From Leptodactylus fallax (lineage: Eukaryota > Chordata > Amphibia > Anura > Leptodactylidae), in NCBI GenBank assembly GCA_947044405.1, contig CAMRHE010000356.1:1240001-1304000 (forward strand): a stretch of DNA of 64,000 nt, written 5' to 3'. Position numbers and translations under genes: made by a program. The notes beneath the pieces were generated by a model. That model had not been told where the DNA came from, did not search any database, and worked only from the letters and a program-made list of their open reading frames with translations. Shown here one piece after another: positions 35,027 to 46,551 of the stretch (within the stretch, counting starts at the first letter, position 1; each line of letters begins with the position of its first letter).

Positions 35027-35276
35027 TAGCACTGTAGCCTATGGCTAAAGAGGGAATGGGGGGGGGGGGAGTCCTGGGTTCGAATCCTGCCAGGGACTAC
35101 ATCTGCAAGGAGTTTGTATGTTCTCCCTGTGTTTGTGTAGGTTTCCTCCCACACTCCAAAGACATACTGATAGGGAATGTAGACTGTGAGCCCTATATGG
35201 GACAGTTACTGTCAATGTCTGTAAAGCGCTGTGGAATATGATGGCGCTATATAAGTAAGCATAATAAAATAAATAA
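35027..35276 (+). mobile_element. tRNA-derived SINE, copy 1
   Basis: The head has a perfect RNA polymerase III B box, GGTTCGAATCC, at 35077-35087, and a poor A-box region (TAGCACTGTAGCC) interrupted by a G run. The body continues with AAGGAGTTTGTATGTTCTCC and TTTCCTCCCACACTCCAAAG. The tail (AAAGCGCTGTGGAATATG ... GCGCTATATAAGTAAG) resembles L2-type LINE tails, suggesting mobilisation by an L2-like enzyme. A second copy is at 51372-51650 and a head fragment at 42177-42280. Confidence 0.85.
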
Positions 35277-36910
35277 GTGTTTTCACTAGACTCTTCTTTG
35301 AAGGACAACTCCTTCTGCTTCTCCAAGTTACATTACCAAACAAATGCTCTAAAGGTAACTGACTGTGGGCAGCTTTGAACATAAAAAAATACATTTAAAG
35401 CAAAAGAGCCACAACTATATTCAGAGTTTTTCTAGTGTCCGAACATTTGTTACACTTGTATAGTGCTATTGTAGGACCCCAAAATTAAGAATATAGAAAA
35501 TTATTAAAGTTGTTCTTTATCTCTCAACTCAACAATAATAAAAAGCTACTGATAAAAGAGATAAGCCGCCACCAGAGGAGTCCAGCAGTTTTTTACTCTC
35601 CTCTGCCCATTGAGAACACATGCACATTTAGCCAACGCAAACATGTACTGTACTGTATGTCCTTCTCCAGCACCACCAATCGCTGTGGTAGCAGTTTTTC
35701 TATATTCCAGAAAATCTCTACTCCCCTAAAAACAAGTAAAGTAGCTGCTTGGGTCTGTGCTTCCTGGCAGGTATCCTTAAAGATTAGAATCCGTCTCTAC
35801 AAAGCCAAATGTTAAGATAGCATTTTGTCTGCATTGTATAATGGCATGAATTAGAGGAGCTGTAGGAGATGGACAATGGTAATATTTTCAGCATGCTTCA
35901 ACTACTCTTACAAAGAACTATAATACTAAAGTAAAAGGTATTTTAACATGAAGCGAATTGGCATTTCCACTCTCTGGGATCAATAATGCTGTGAAAGCTG
36001 GACATTTCATTAGGAAAGATGAGACAAGTATTCTCCTATGTACTTCAGATTGATTAAAAGAACACATACAGCATGGACATAGTAGATTGAAACCTTGGCT
36101 TCAAATATCACTGCTGGAGATTGTAGAAGATTGCAGGCTAAATAAAGAGAATCATTTATTGGATGAGAGTTTGAGAGAAATTCACCCTTATCTAACCTCA
36201 ATAACACAATCTTTATTATTTCATCAAGGCTCTTTCTATCTAACTTTTGCCTAAGTGCAGTTGGGTACATACGTAGGTTTTATCATATCCATGGACAATG
36301 TGTGAAATTCACTTTGAAGTATACAAAGCAGTTTTCCTTCCACATTTGGACACATACCATCCATAAATAGCCATTCCCTCACACACCCTTTTTGGTCATC
36401 TGACTCTGATATCCCCCATTATTTCATTGATCCATGTATGCCATGAGATGGAGTGAATCAGGTCTATAGGTCCAAAATATCTCCCAAACCACTAATAATG
36501 CAGTGTAGGAGCCTATAAGGGCAAAAACAGAGATGCAGAAATAATCTTTCTTTTATGTACATGCAAATTAGCCAGCAAATGCCCAGCTTTGATGCAGACA
36601 GTGTATCAATCATAGTTAAAGGGGACACATTGGGCAGCCACTCCAAAAGAAAGTTGGAGCATTTGCAACCGTTTGTAAGCAAATCTGGCAAAACCAGACC
36701 TGCACTTGCATAATGACTGGCATATCCATAAAAGATGATTACATCTGCCTTGCTTCATCCATTTGTGGCCACAAAGGTATGTTTCTGCTACTACTGACTG
36801 CCCCTACATGACACTGTTATTGGTTTTGGAACCATTTTGCCACTGAAATATTCACTTTAAAGTATGCCTCCAATTATAAAACAACTCTTCTTAAATGAAT
36901 AGTACAGGTG
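35277..36910. other. intergenic, nothing recognised
   Basis: AT-rich unique-looking sequence. Open frames (for example 35510-35815, 36010-36270) show no domains or splice context that I trust. Confidence 0.45.
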
Positions 36911-36918
36911 AATATAAT

Positions 36919-37476
36919 TAGAGATGAGCAAATTTCTCAGAAAATTTGATTTAGCAGCTTCACCGAATTTCCCAAAACGATTCGATTCGATCCGAATTAA
37001 TTTGTGGCGAATAAACAGCTATTTTCTGTCTGCAGACAGCCGGGGTGGGCATCAAAATGGCGGAACCCCTTGGATGCCGCGGTCATGTTTGACCACGGCA
37101 TCCAAGGTGTTAAAACCCCTGATCGGTTATGGAGCAGGGTATTAGGTGTCAGTTACAGCTAACACCCTGCTCCTTAACCGATCAGGGTTTTTAACATCTT
37201 GGATGCAGCGATCAAACATGCCGTGGGCACTCGCGAAGGGGTTAAAGGGCTGTGACATCACAGGGCTGGCTGCTGATTGGCTGCATGTATGGCATTGTGG
37301 GTGATCCTGCGTTCCCAGAGTTCCTTGCCCCATGCCCTAACATGTACAGCAGCCATTTTGAATAAAATGCGATTTGTTACCATGAAGCGTGAGGAAATTC
37401 GGATTCAATGTGAATCAAATATTTCCTGAAATTTGGATCGATTTCCACTTCGTCAGCTTCGATTCGCTCATCTCTA
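36919..37476. mobile_element. hAT MITE with perfect 8-bp target duplication
   Basis: Ends TAGAGATGAGCAAAT at 36919 and GATTCGCTCATCTCTA at 37476 are inverted repeats. AATATAAT is present exactly at 36911-36918 and 37477-37484. The 558-bp interior is not unique to it: 37050-37240 closely matches the right terminal region of the 5.1-kb TTAA element, including AACCCCTTGGATGCCGCGGT and a GAAGGGGTTAA end. Non-coding. Confidence 0.92.
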
Positions 37477-37484
37477 AATATAAT

Positions 37485-38082
37485 ATATTTTGTAATATAT
37501 CTTATCAAGGAAATCTGTTTCCTTAATTTATCAGGCTGAGTTACCTTTTACATAGAAATCGATATCATTGCTATGTTTCAAGATAAGACTCTACAATTTC
37601 ACAGAATGAGGAAGTGAATCAATTGGCTATCTGGCAGCAGCCTCCTCCTCCCCTTCCCCTCTCTATAAGCCATAAATACAACAATAAGGACAAGTCAGGC
37701 ATCCTAATTAGTGAAGGAAACATATTTCTTATATTCATCTGAACTATTTATCTATGAAAAGTTGTTTTATAATGGGAGGTACACTTTAAGAGAGCGGTTG
37801 TCAGTACTGATGTATATAGTGACAAAGAGGCAAAAACATACTGTCTTAGTTAGATCTCAGTCCATACATTGGTGACTTTTTGCTGCAGATTTTGCAATAA
37901 TTCTGTATGTGGCATATTATGAACTGATGTGGATGTTCAGTATGGATCTGCAATGAAAGTCTGCAGCAATTTCACAGTGTGTGAATTCACCTGAATAGTG
38001 GTCATATTGGTTGGTTTCCAGCTTTCCTAAAGACATATACAACCCAGATGTAGGTAGATATATTTTGCCAGAAGATGACAAG
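37485..38082. other. intergenic, nothing recognised
   Basis: No element ends or genes recognised up to the TTAA at 38083-38086. Confidence 0.45.
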
Positions 38083-38086
38083 TTAA

Positions 38087-38280
38087 GGGGGTTGTCCAGG
38101 GTTAAGGATATATGGCCTATCCTTAGGATACTATCGGTAAGTTGCTGGCAGCTGGCCCCCAGATTGATCAACTGTACAAAGCCGCTTCGGTCCTACGCAA
38201 AATACAGGTCTGGAATCAGAAACCTCCACCCAATGTATAGTGGCTGTGCACTGTCACACATACCATACCCATCAGACTTA
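38087..38280. mobile_element. left half of a TTAA-type element
   Basis: TTAA at 38083-38086 followed by GGGGGTTGTCCAGGG, GGCCTATCCTTAGGAT and CAACTGTACAAAGCCGCTTC matches the first half of 55412-55823. No right end was seen. Confidence 0.55.
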
Positions 38281-39654
38281 TTTAAAACCTTAACCCCTTG
38301 GTTAATGTATTTCTACAGTTGTTCATTTTATGTGGGTAAGGATTTGAAATATAAATAAATTAGAATGTTATTCATGGCCCAAAATACAGAGATGGTACAT
38401 ACATTTTTCTATGGTGATATTACACCCACTTTTGGTCACATTTTCTAATACAGTGAAGTATAACAATGGGAACATAGGTTTCCATAACTTTCATTGACTA
38501 CAGCAGAGGCCCAGTAGTGCACGTTCCATTTACTAAAATTAGTACAAGGAGCCATTATATCTGTAAATCTCACCCTTCTGACATGTCTTCTTGATATCTC
38601 AGAAGATGCCACAGCACAAAACTCATGTTAAATCTATTGAAAAACTCCTTTAATTTGGCTTATCCTGTGTACAGTGAATAACTAAGTCAAAAGGGAGCAT
38701 GATAAAAAAAGGTGAAGAAGCATTGATCTATTAACTATTCCATTTTTATGTCACTATCCCTTTAAGAAATTGTACCTCCAGCTCACAACATGCTGTCTAT
38801 TTTGTCCCTGCCTAGAATCTGGTAATCCTGAAGTATTTCTGTCTTGGGATAATTACCTGTAGAACAAAGACCATGCGGAGACACCTGTACCCTGGATGCA
38901 TGGCTTAGCACAGTCCTCATTAAAATGTTATGGTCTGTGCACTCATTTTCCACAGACTATGCCCTGCACAAATGTTACAATGCTTAAAATGTATACATAG
39001 ATCCATTGCGGCCATAAATGTATTTGTTTTTCTCCAAATGCATTATACATGAAGTACTCTTCACAAAATTATTCATGAGAACTGTCAAAATGCAACACCA
39101 GATTTCTTGTCCTGACATCAAAGGTGTCAATTATATTTCAGACAAATATTCTGTGTTTGTAAGAATATACGACCTTTGTAGCTAATATTCTTATTATCTT
39201 CCATAGATACTCTTCTTTTACTAATGACATTGGCAGATGTCCAAAAATGTCCCATGCATAGTATTTTTAGAGTTTTATGTGGCTGCAAAGTTATGAGACA
39301 AAACTGCACATCCAGGGCACCTTCATACCATTTTGCACTTGTAAACCATCATAGAAAGGCACAATAGGTATGCTGAGCATGACAATGGCATACATTCAAG
39401 CTCAAGGGTCCAAGCAAAAACTGCAACAGGTCCCCCAACTATCATATGTCATTCACAGTACTGGTTTCCTCATGTGGGGCACACAGAGCTTTTGCATTAA
39501 CTTAGTTATGTTCACATTCAAATTTGAAGATTATTGTAGAATATTAATCTATATTGCAGATTTTTGATGCAGATTTCAGATGTGACCTCTGCACCCCTTA
39601 TATTTATGCACCTGTCTACAGAATTCCTTGTTTCCTACAAAATGGTTATATGCC
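38281..39654. other. intergenic, nothing recognised
   Basis: AT-rich sequence without recognisable genes or repeat ends. Confidence 0.45.
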
Positions 39655-40237
39655 TCAAAAGTAATATAATATAATAATCCTTTAATAGTCCCACCATGGG
39701 GAAATTCGGTGTGTTACAGCAGCAAAGATAAACAATACAAATACAATATATACAAGAACGTTTCAAGGTAAAGAGGCATTCCAGTAATAGTAGACAGACA
39801 GATAGAAAGGTACAGGTAAAAAGTAGCAGGGGGGGGGGTATCACAACAGAAAAATATTTGAGTTCTCTGTATGGCCTGATCTCCGCTTAGGTTGGTGTTG
39901 GTTGTACAGCCTGACCGCGGTGGGGGAGGAAAGACTTTCGATAGCGCTCCTTCTCACACTTAGGGTGAAGTAGTCGGTCACTGACAGTACTGCCCAGCGC
40001 TATCACAGTCTCATGCATGGGATGGGACTTCTTCTTCTGCATGGCGCTCACCACGGACAGTATCCTTCTGTCACTCACCACCTGCACAGGGTCCAGGGGG
40101 TTCCCAAGGACAGAGCTGGCCCTTCTAATCAGCTTGTCGAGTTTACTTCTATCCCTGGTTGGTATACTGCTCCCCAGCAGGCCACTCCGAAGAAGATGGC
40201 TGATGCCACTACCGAGTTGAAAGTAGAATGAAAGAAA
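39655..40237 (-). mobile_element. 5'-truncated L2/CR1-like LINE, 3' end
   Basis: On the minus strand the C-terminal end of a LINE ORF2 is followed by a 3' UTR. The UTR carries GAATTTCCCCATGGTGGGAC and TATTAAAGGATTATT, then an ATATAATATT tail, a 3' end common in vertebrate LINEs. The 5' side is lost near 40237, typical of incomplete reverse transcription. A G run and other insertions near 39826-39838 mark decay. Confidence 0.8.
39887..40231 (-). pseudogene. LINE ORF2 C-terminus (reverse transcriptase tail), frameshifted
   Basis: The first frame reads SVVASAIFFGVACWG, the conserved segment after the polymerase core. A one-base shift near 40150-40160 moves to a frame reading LDKLIRRASSVLG, VQVVSDRRILSVVSAM and LLHPKCEKERYRKSFLP. 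The frame stops at 39887. These motifs match the C-terminal region of L2/CR1/Rex-type LINE proteins by eye. Only about 115 codons remain of a protein normally several hundred residues longer. Confidence 0.8.
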
Positions 40238-40411
40238 GGAGGTACTCTTATTGTATACAAAACACCAGTGTGCATGTAGTCATATGTTGACTTGCCATCA
40301 GCTCATATAATCTATAGAAATACCTTAGGGGTGGGTATAAAGTATGTGGAAGATCCATCTTTGCGTCATATGCATGTAGACATATGCTGACTTGGCATTG
40401 CCAGCTGGGTG
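40238..40411. other. short intergenic spacer
   Basis: Contains CATATGCATGTAGACATATG-like direct repeats with flanking copies of GTTGACTTGCCAT/GCTGACTTGGCAT. Nothing more recognised. Confidence 0.35.
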
Positions 40412-40419
40412 TTCTACAC

Positions 40420-41058
40420 CAGTGGTTTCCAAAATTTCTAAAAGCAGGATCCTCTTTTGGGGGTCTCCCCCGACAAGTGCTTCTTCCCATTCTGCTTCTT
40501 CTTCCTTCACACATGCCTGTAACACAAACCTCACTTCGAAGTTGTCCCACACAGAGCTCTGCTACCTCCACCTACCCTACACACATAGCTCTGCTACCTT
40601 ACTTTTTTCCCCATCACCCACAACTCTGTCTCTTTCATATTTTCTCCCTACATCCAGCTTGCTACCTCCATGTTCCCTTCACACACTCAGTTCTGCTAAA
40701 TTCACATTACCCCCACACTCACCTCTATTAACAACCACATTTCCCCCCACATTCAGGTCTGCTACTTCTACCTTTCCCACCACACACAACACTGCTATCG
40801 CTATCTGTATCCTCCTCCAGGTAGAACACATCTACTATACACAAAGCTATTGTACAACAAGCTCTGTCCCTGCATGTTCCTTGGCACATGACTGTGACAT
40901 GACTGTGACAATTACTGCAAAATGCATTCAATCAGTATCACTGGCAGTTTGCAGTCCTGTCTGCACTGCAGCGTGGTGAAGAAAGTTTGTAACAACTGTC
41001 CCCCCAGGAGATCTTTACACTACCAAAGGGGTCACAACCCTCAGTTTGGGAAACAATG
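40420..41058. mobile_element. hAT non-autonomous element with minisatellite core
   Basis: CAGTGGTTTCCAAAAT at 40420 and CAGTTTGGGAAACAATG at 41058 are inverted ends of the CAGTGGTT...AACCACTG hAT type. TTCTACAC (40412-40419) and ATCTACAC (41059-41066) are an 8-bp duplication with one change. The core, about 40555-40810, is a degenerate CTCTGCTACCTCCAC-like minisatellite. This explains the long low-complexity open frames here. Confidence 0.85.
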
Positions 41059-41066
41059 ATCTACAC

Positions 41067-41559
41067 AATTGCCTAGAAGTGGATATGGATGCTTTACTAT
41101 TGTTCCAGTAGCTAGATCAATTGTGAGGTTAACTATTCCTATTCATTTACTTCCTGGAAAATTGTCACTCATCTACTCACTACACAGTAATGACAGGTCT
41201 GCATTTAATAGAAGCCACAAACTTACCAATGGAAAGTGGAAGAAGAAGGTTCCACCACCTATAAGCCATCAAGAGACATTCTCAGAACTGGTGTCATCCA
41301 CACTATGTCAAATACCTATGACAAATTTTGTTGATATTGTGTTGTATGATGAACATTATGCAGCATTTATGCTTTAATTCTGTAAAAATGCGTATGTACA
41401 CTTTACCTGTCAGTAAAAAGCCATTCATTACAATGTGGAAAATGCCATCTGTAAAGTATACATTTCAGCCTGTCTGCATTTTTGACCTGGATTACGTCAG
41501 CGTGGTCAGTGAACAATAGGTAAGTCAGACTGTACACATCATCTGGGTGTTCATTATGA
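41067..41559. other. intergenic, nothing recognised
   Basis: No element ends or coding domains seen. Confidence 0.4.
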
Positions 41560-41960
41560 AGACTGACCCACCAAGCATATCACTGTCAGAGGAATTCTCA
41601 TTCTCCAAATGACAAGGAGATAATTAGGGTAGGGTTACTTTTGGGAAGAAATGTCATGTATTACAGTGAGCCTGTAGAGCAGAATAAAAGTCTTCAGAGG
41701 GAATGTGTGCCCAAGGTTCATGTTTTAATGAGAAATTCTGACATCTATAAAAACTGTTCTGCTTTCTTTACTGAGCAATATGACTATGATCAAGAGGGAG
41801 GTGGATGAAGGATGTTAAAAATATCGCCGAACATCTTTAATTGCTCATTTGGAAAATCTCCTCAGTTTTGTGTATTAGTAAATTACTCAACATGAGAAGC
41901 CATCTAATTGCTATTTACTAAATCACCCAAAGTATAGATAAAAGGATATGGAATGTTAAA
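41560..41960. other. candidate conserved non-coding block
   Basis: Non-repetitive AT-rich sequence with TTTAATTGCTCATTTGG, CATCTAATTGC and GTAAATTACTC, homeobox-like words. No coding frame. Conservation is only inferred. Confidence 0.35.
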
Positions 41961-42176
41961 AAGAAAAGAGTCATGGTTGTGAGGACTGTAGGCTCCTGAG
42001 GTCTTGAGAAGATCATGTCCATCCACCTAAAGAGACCTTTACTGTGCATTGTAAACAATCACATAAGAAATTATATTGTATGCTATCAATACATGGTATA
42101 TCATAAAGAATGTTGTACATGATCAGATTAACTCTTTATTTTCCACTTCTAAATAAAAATCCTATTTATTTGGGCT

Positions 42177-42280
42177 TGGGTGCTAAGCATTAGCACTATT
42201 GTCTGGCAACATTAGGGTCTGGGGTCTAACTCAAACTGGGTAAGATCTGCACAAAGTCTGTACTGCTTTCTCACTGCTGG
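42177..42280 (+). mobile_element. SINE head fragment, copy 3
   Basis: GTGCTAAGCATTAGCACTAT is A-box-like, followed by GGGGTCTAACTCAAAC in the B-box position and ATCTGCACAAAGTCTGTACT, matching the head of the SINE at 35027 with decay. Confidence 0.5.
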
Positions 42281-42469
42281 AGTTGTTTTTCTGCCATAAA
42301 TCAAAGACATTTGATAATGCTGATACTGGCTTTAATACCGCGTGCTTGTCTGTGTGTATGAGCGCACATGTTTTAGAGAAGGAGGTAAGTGAATGAACCC
42401 TACCATGGATAGATGTGAACAACATTGCATTTCAGCGTTGGGTCCCCTGTCCGTTCTGTGCCCTCACTG

Positions 42470-42815
42470 GCTGGGCAGTAAGTGAAGAGGCTCTGGTGAC
42501 TGCTTCAGACAGCCACTGGCCTCAGTGCTCATATATTGGGTACTGGTGAAGTCATTGCTAATACATCACCGGTACCCAACATATGACTACTGGGGTCAGT
42601 TACTGATCATAGCGGTCACCTGAGCTGCTTCAGCAAAGCAAACTCTTGTGACATGGCAATATTTACTGCACTTCTTGAAAGTAGGACAAAACAGAACAGC
42701 AAACCATATTGAAAACTGTGGCTCAAAACAAGCGCTCAGTATGTGGCAGCTTCACCATTGACTGCGGTTGTCGGGAGGGAGGGAAACTGGAAATGGAAAA
42801 AGCTACATGGAAACA
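42470..42815. other. spacer with palindromic cassette
   Basis: TGGGTACTGGTGAAGTCATT pairs with ATCACCGGTACCCAAC, and CAGACAGCCACTGGCCTCAG resembles the GC-rich cassette seen in other transposons here. It is probably the centre of an eroded MITE. Confidence 0.4.
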
Positions 42816-42821
42816 GTTTAA

Positions 42822-43041
42822 GGCCGAGGCCCCACGTTGTGGAAATGCAACTTTTTTGTTTCAGATTTTGCTGCGTTTTTTTTTGAGCCAGAGCCAAGTA
42901 TGAATACAAAAGGAATGAGAATGATGTAGGAAGAACTTATACTTCTACCTTTTGCTCAATCCACTCCTAGCTTTGTCTAAAAAAAACGCAACAAAATCTG
43001 CAACAAAAACGCTGTGTTTCCACAATGTAGGGCCTCAGCCC
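42822..43041. mobile_element. hairpin element family B, copy B3
   Basis: After TTAA at 42818-42821 it starts GGCCGAGGCCCCACGTTGTG. TTTTGAGCCAGAGCCAAGTA pairs with CCTAGCTTTGTCTAAA, and it ends CACAATGTAGGGCCTCAGCC. Confidence 0.75.
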
Positions 43042-43625
43042 TACACATCAAGTATATTGCCTTACTATGTTTGTTAGGTGGAGATAAAAAAAATAAATAG
43101 GACTATGGCTAGGACTACCTAGTGACTTCGGTCATGCAACATGAAATCGCATGTAAGTCCTGTGACCATTTTAGTGGTACAATTTAGCTGTTAAAAAAGA
43201 CAAAACTGCAGACTAGTTACAGTTGCGACTTTTGACATAGACATTGCAAAGTGGTCATCTACTGGAACTAATAGTCACCTGTTTTGTTTTTTTTTTAAAT
43301 ACATTTGGCATAAGGCAGACCAAAAACAAGAGCTGATATGGTTTTCATTTTGTTTTTGAGTATTCAGGTCTTTACTGAATAATGCATACTTCCTTTTATG
43401 TTTCACTAGGGATCCAGCGGAGAGTCTCTGTTCAGGTCCCTTGTGTTCCTGACCTTTGGCCTGCACGTGAGTGATGCAATGAATTAGGGGCTGAGGATGT
43501 GTGAGCAGAAGATTAACAAAGACCAGATACCCAAATGGAGACTTTTGCTGGATCCCTGAGTATTCATATTTTTGTTACTTTAATACTCTGCATTGACAAC
43601 AATGTATTTGAAAAACCCTTATTGG
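43042..43625. other. intergenic, nothing recognised
   Basis: No element ends or genes recognised. Confidence 0.4.
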
Positions 43626-43968
43626 CCAAGGCCCCATGTAGCGTAAATACCACGGCAAAAACTGCAGCATTTTACATTAACTGCAAAGTGGATGGGATTC
43701 TGGCTAATTCCATCCACACATTGCAGGAAATAATCCACAGCAGAAATGCTGCTATTTGAAAAGCACTTGTGTTTTTGCAGTTTGCAACATATTAAATATA
43801 TGTACGGAAAGGCTGGCGGTTTCCATATAGGTATAATGGAAGCAGAAAGTCCGCAAACTCTGTGGATTGTATGTGAAAAGCGCTGCAGGAAAAACCGAGA
43901 TGCGTTTCCACCGAGGTTTTTCCCATAGCGCTTTTAGGCTCCAGCTTGCTAGGTGGGGCTTTAGCCTC
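43626..43968. mobile_element. hairpin element family A, copy A10
   Basis: CCAAGGCCCCATGTAGCG opens it. GGGATTCTGGCTAATTCCAT, CATATAGGTATAATGGAAGC and GAAAAGCGCTGCAGGAAAAA follow, closing AGGTGGGGCTTTAGCC. Confidence 0.75.
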
Positions 43969-43970
43969 AA

Positions 43971-44167
43971 AGGGGTTGTTCATGGTTAAAAAAATTATAG
44001 GGTTTACTTTTTCCAGAAAGTATGGCTGTGTTTTGTATTACACTTCTTCCTAATCAAAGTGAACAGGGCTGGGTTATAATATCATATACCATACAGCCCA
44101 TAGTCAATAGTAGCGGTATTTAGGGGGAAAAAAAAGGAGACCCATTTTTTTTTCTCTGGACATCCCT
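43971..44167. mobile_element. short TTAA-type element
   Basis: AGGGGTTGTTCATGG at the left and TGGACATCCCT at the right are imperfect inverted ends. TTAA follows at 44168-44171, and TCAA precedes at 43967-43970 (one change), so it also abuts hairpin A10. Confidence 0.6.
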
Positions 44168-44171
44168 TTAA

Positions 44172-45065
44172 AAGCCCAGAGATGGGCGTCATAACATTTT
44201 TTTATGCACAGGAACAGAAACACAGGTTACTAATTTTGTTTTTCACTTATAATATATATACAGTGTCTGTTTTCAGTATATACTGTAGGTCTATATACAT
44301 TAGTATACATCAATAAGATGGTGTAAGCTATAATGGTCATAAATAGTGGACATGTCTAGGCATTGATGAAGAATATTTATAACAAATATCTTAACAATTT
44401 GTGCAGTTGTTACACCCACTGACTTTTTCTTGGGTGAGGTTAAAGTGATGGCTCCATACTTCTGCTGCTGGGTGCAGGAGTGGTCAGCACTGTAACCCTG
44501 TGCAACAGCTGTGCTTCATATGTTCTGTCTGTTGAATCTCTATAACCAACATACCCACTGATCAGAAATAGTAAGGGAATGCTTCCCCTTTGCAGTGCAG
44601 AGATCACATTTCATCACCATTACTGTTGGAATGTATTTGTGCTGAAAAGTTGGTATAAACCAGTTAGAACATATTTAAACAGAAATAGCATCATTAAACA
44701 ACATGTTAAAAGTTCATTTACGTGCACTGCATGGAGTAGACATGCGGGTGATACACACTCCAGCACAGCCTTCATCTGGAAGAATGAGAATGCCATTGTA
44801 GTATAGTAAAAGCAATAAGTGCTGTAGTTAAAGGGATAAACTTAACTAGTCAAACATGCTTAATAATATGACAAGTAACATTAAAATAATATTACGACGT
44901 GCATTAATGTCTTAAGTGTGGCTTTCTAGAATGTCCCCCTTTCTATTCATTAGGGGGAATTTAGGCCCCAACTGGTGAAGCGTGTCTGAATCATCAAGAG
45001 GCTTTGGCCCCTAATAAATCAGGCACACATTCATGCCCTGGTGTAAATTTCCTATATTACGTGGA
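44172..45065. other. intergenic, nothing recognised
   Basis: AT-rich, with a TATATATACAGTG stretch near 44253. No genes. Confidence 0.4.
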
Positions 45066-45450
45066 GACATTGGGGGCATTATACTTTATAGGGGTGTGAG
45101 GGGACTGTTATACTGCAAAACCACCCAATTTTGGATGTTTTCATAATGTGGCAAGCCTGCAGTATAATAGCACCCTCAGGTCCCAAGAAGAATAATGGCC
45201 CCTTTATGTCCCACACAGTGTAACGGTATGAGTTATATAGGAAACCCAAATCCACTGCAGAAGAAAATGTCCAAAATTAGGTGTTTTTTGCTGAGGCACA
45301 TCTGCTTGAATTGCAGTATAATGGCCCCTCTATGTCCTCACACAGGGTAATGGTATGAGTTGTATAAGAAATCTAAGGCCACCACAGAAGAAAACATCAA
45401 AATTGGGTGTTTTTGTGGCTGCGGCATATCTACTTGAATTGCAGTATAAT
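45066..45450. repeat. tandem repeat of about 127 bp, three copies
   Basis: TAATGGCCCC recurs at 45193, 45319 and 45447 (spacing 126 and 128). GGTATGAGTTRTATA and AAATTRGGTGTTTTT words follow at the same offsets. An older, more diverged copy precedes 45193. Confidence 0.85.
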
Positions 45451-46551
45451 GGCCCCCTCCTGTCCTCAAAAAGTGTCCACACTGTTGCTATAGATTTCTC
45501 TGCAAAGGGGTCCACTGAGACTCTGTCGCCCAAGGGCCCACATAAACCTTGACCTATTCCTGCTTGTGGGACTGCCTACTTGACTCCTAAGACTAAAATG
45601 AGCAGAGATATAAGTGAGTAAATGACAAGTTATACCAGCTATGTTATGTTATGCTCAGCTCCTTCTAATCCATAACATGTTGCTTACAAATTAGACTACA
45701 TTTTTATTGAAACAGGTTCTCTATAAGTGCTAGGTAGGGTTTAAGTTTAGGGTTTATTTACATATAAAACAGGTTGATACTTTATGTGGAACTTTGGACT
45801 TGACATCTGTTCCATATGAAAACATTACATTCAGAAAAGATTACACTTGTAGCCACGTGATGACTAAATTGTAGCAATGAATGCATTACAAAGTAACACC
45901 TTGTCTAGTGTTAATTTGGCTTTATATCTATAAAGGTATGTAATCCCTGTAATATCTGATAGCACCTTAACAGATCATCAGTGCTGTTATATAGTTATCA
46001 GCACGATTTCTTCCTTTTACATAAATATTTGAATGTCATCTTTGACAGGGATGTTTAATTTATTGCATAATAAGACGAGAAAAGCTAAAAGTGATCTCGG
46101 GTGAACCTGTACATCTGTCTTTGAGTCATAGGAAACAAAAGAACACAACAGCTGTGAAAGCAGCAGGAATATGATGAGGTATACAGAGCTCTCCACAACA
46201 CGTAACTTCTTTTTAATTGCAAGCCTCTTGGTGATATGTCAGGGTGGTGTGAGCAAAGATTCATGCTGGTTAAAGGAGCAATCTGGATTTCACTATGTTT
46301 TTTTTTTATCCACACTGTATTTACTTTAAAGCCGGTATTAGGGAATCGCAGGATTAAGTATTAACTGATATAGTGCTGCAGTATTCTGATAATATTCAAA
46401 GCTGCTGAGCAGTGAAAAAGTACCTGCTGTTGTGCTATAGGTCAGGAGACACTAAATGTATAGCAGCCTGCAGTCTGTAGTTCACATGCTAGAGCAGTCT
46501 GATAATAACTTTATAGTAGGAAATAGTTATATATGCAGTTCTCTAACCCAA
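45451..46551. other. intergenic with possible enhancer-like stretch
   Basis: 46080-46310 is non-repetitive (GAGTCATAGGAAACAAAAG, CTTTTTAATTGCAAGCC) and could be conserved non-coding DNA. No coding support was found. Confidence 0.35.

Noticed and set aside
35060..35100. tRNA gene suggested by GGTTCGAATCC
   Set aside because: Only the B box is good; no cloverleaf can be formed and the sequence continues as a SINE body.
34852..35154. 100-codon open frame with a Phe run
   Set aside because: Translation of the A26/G13 homopolymer; no coding meaning.
40392..40979. 195-codon open frame on the plus strand
   Set aside because: Lies within a CT-rich minisatellite inside a hAT element; Ser/Thr/Pro-rich low-complexity text only.
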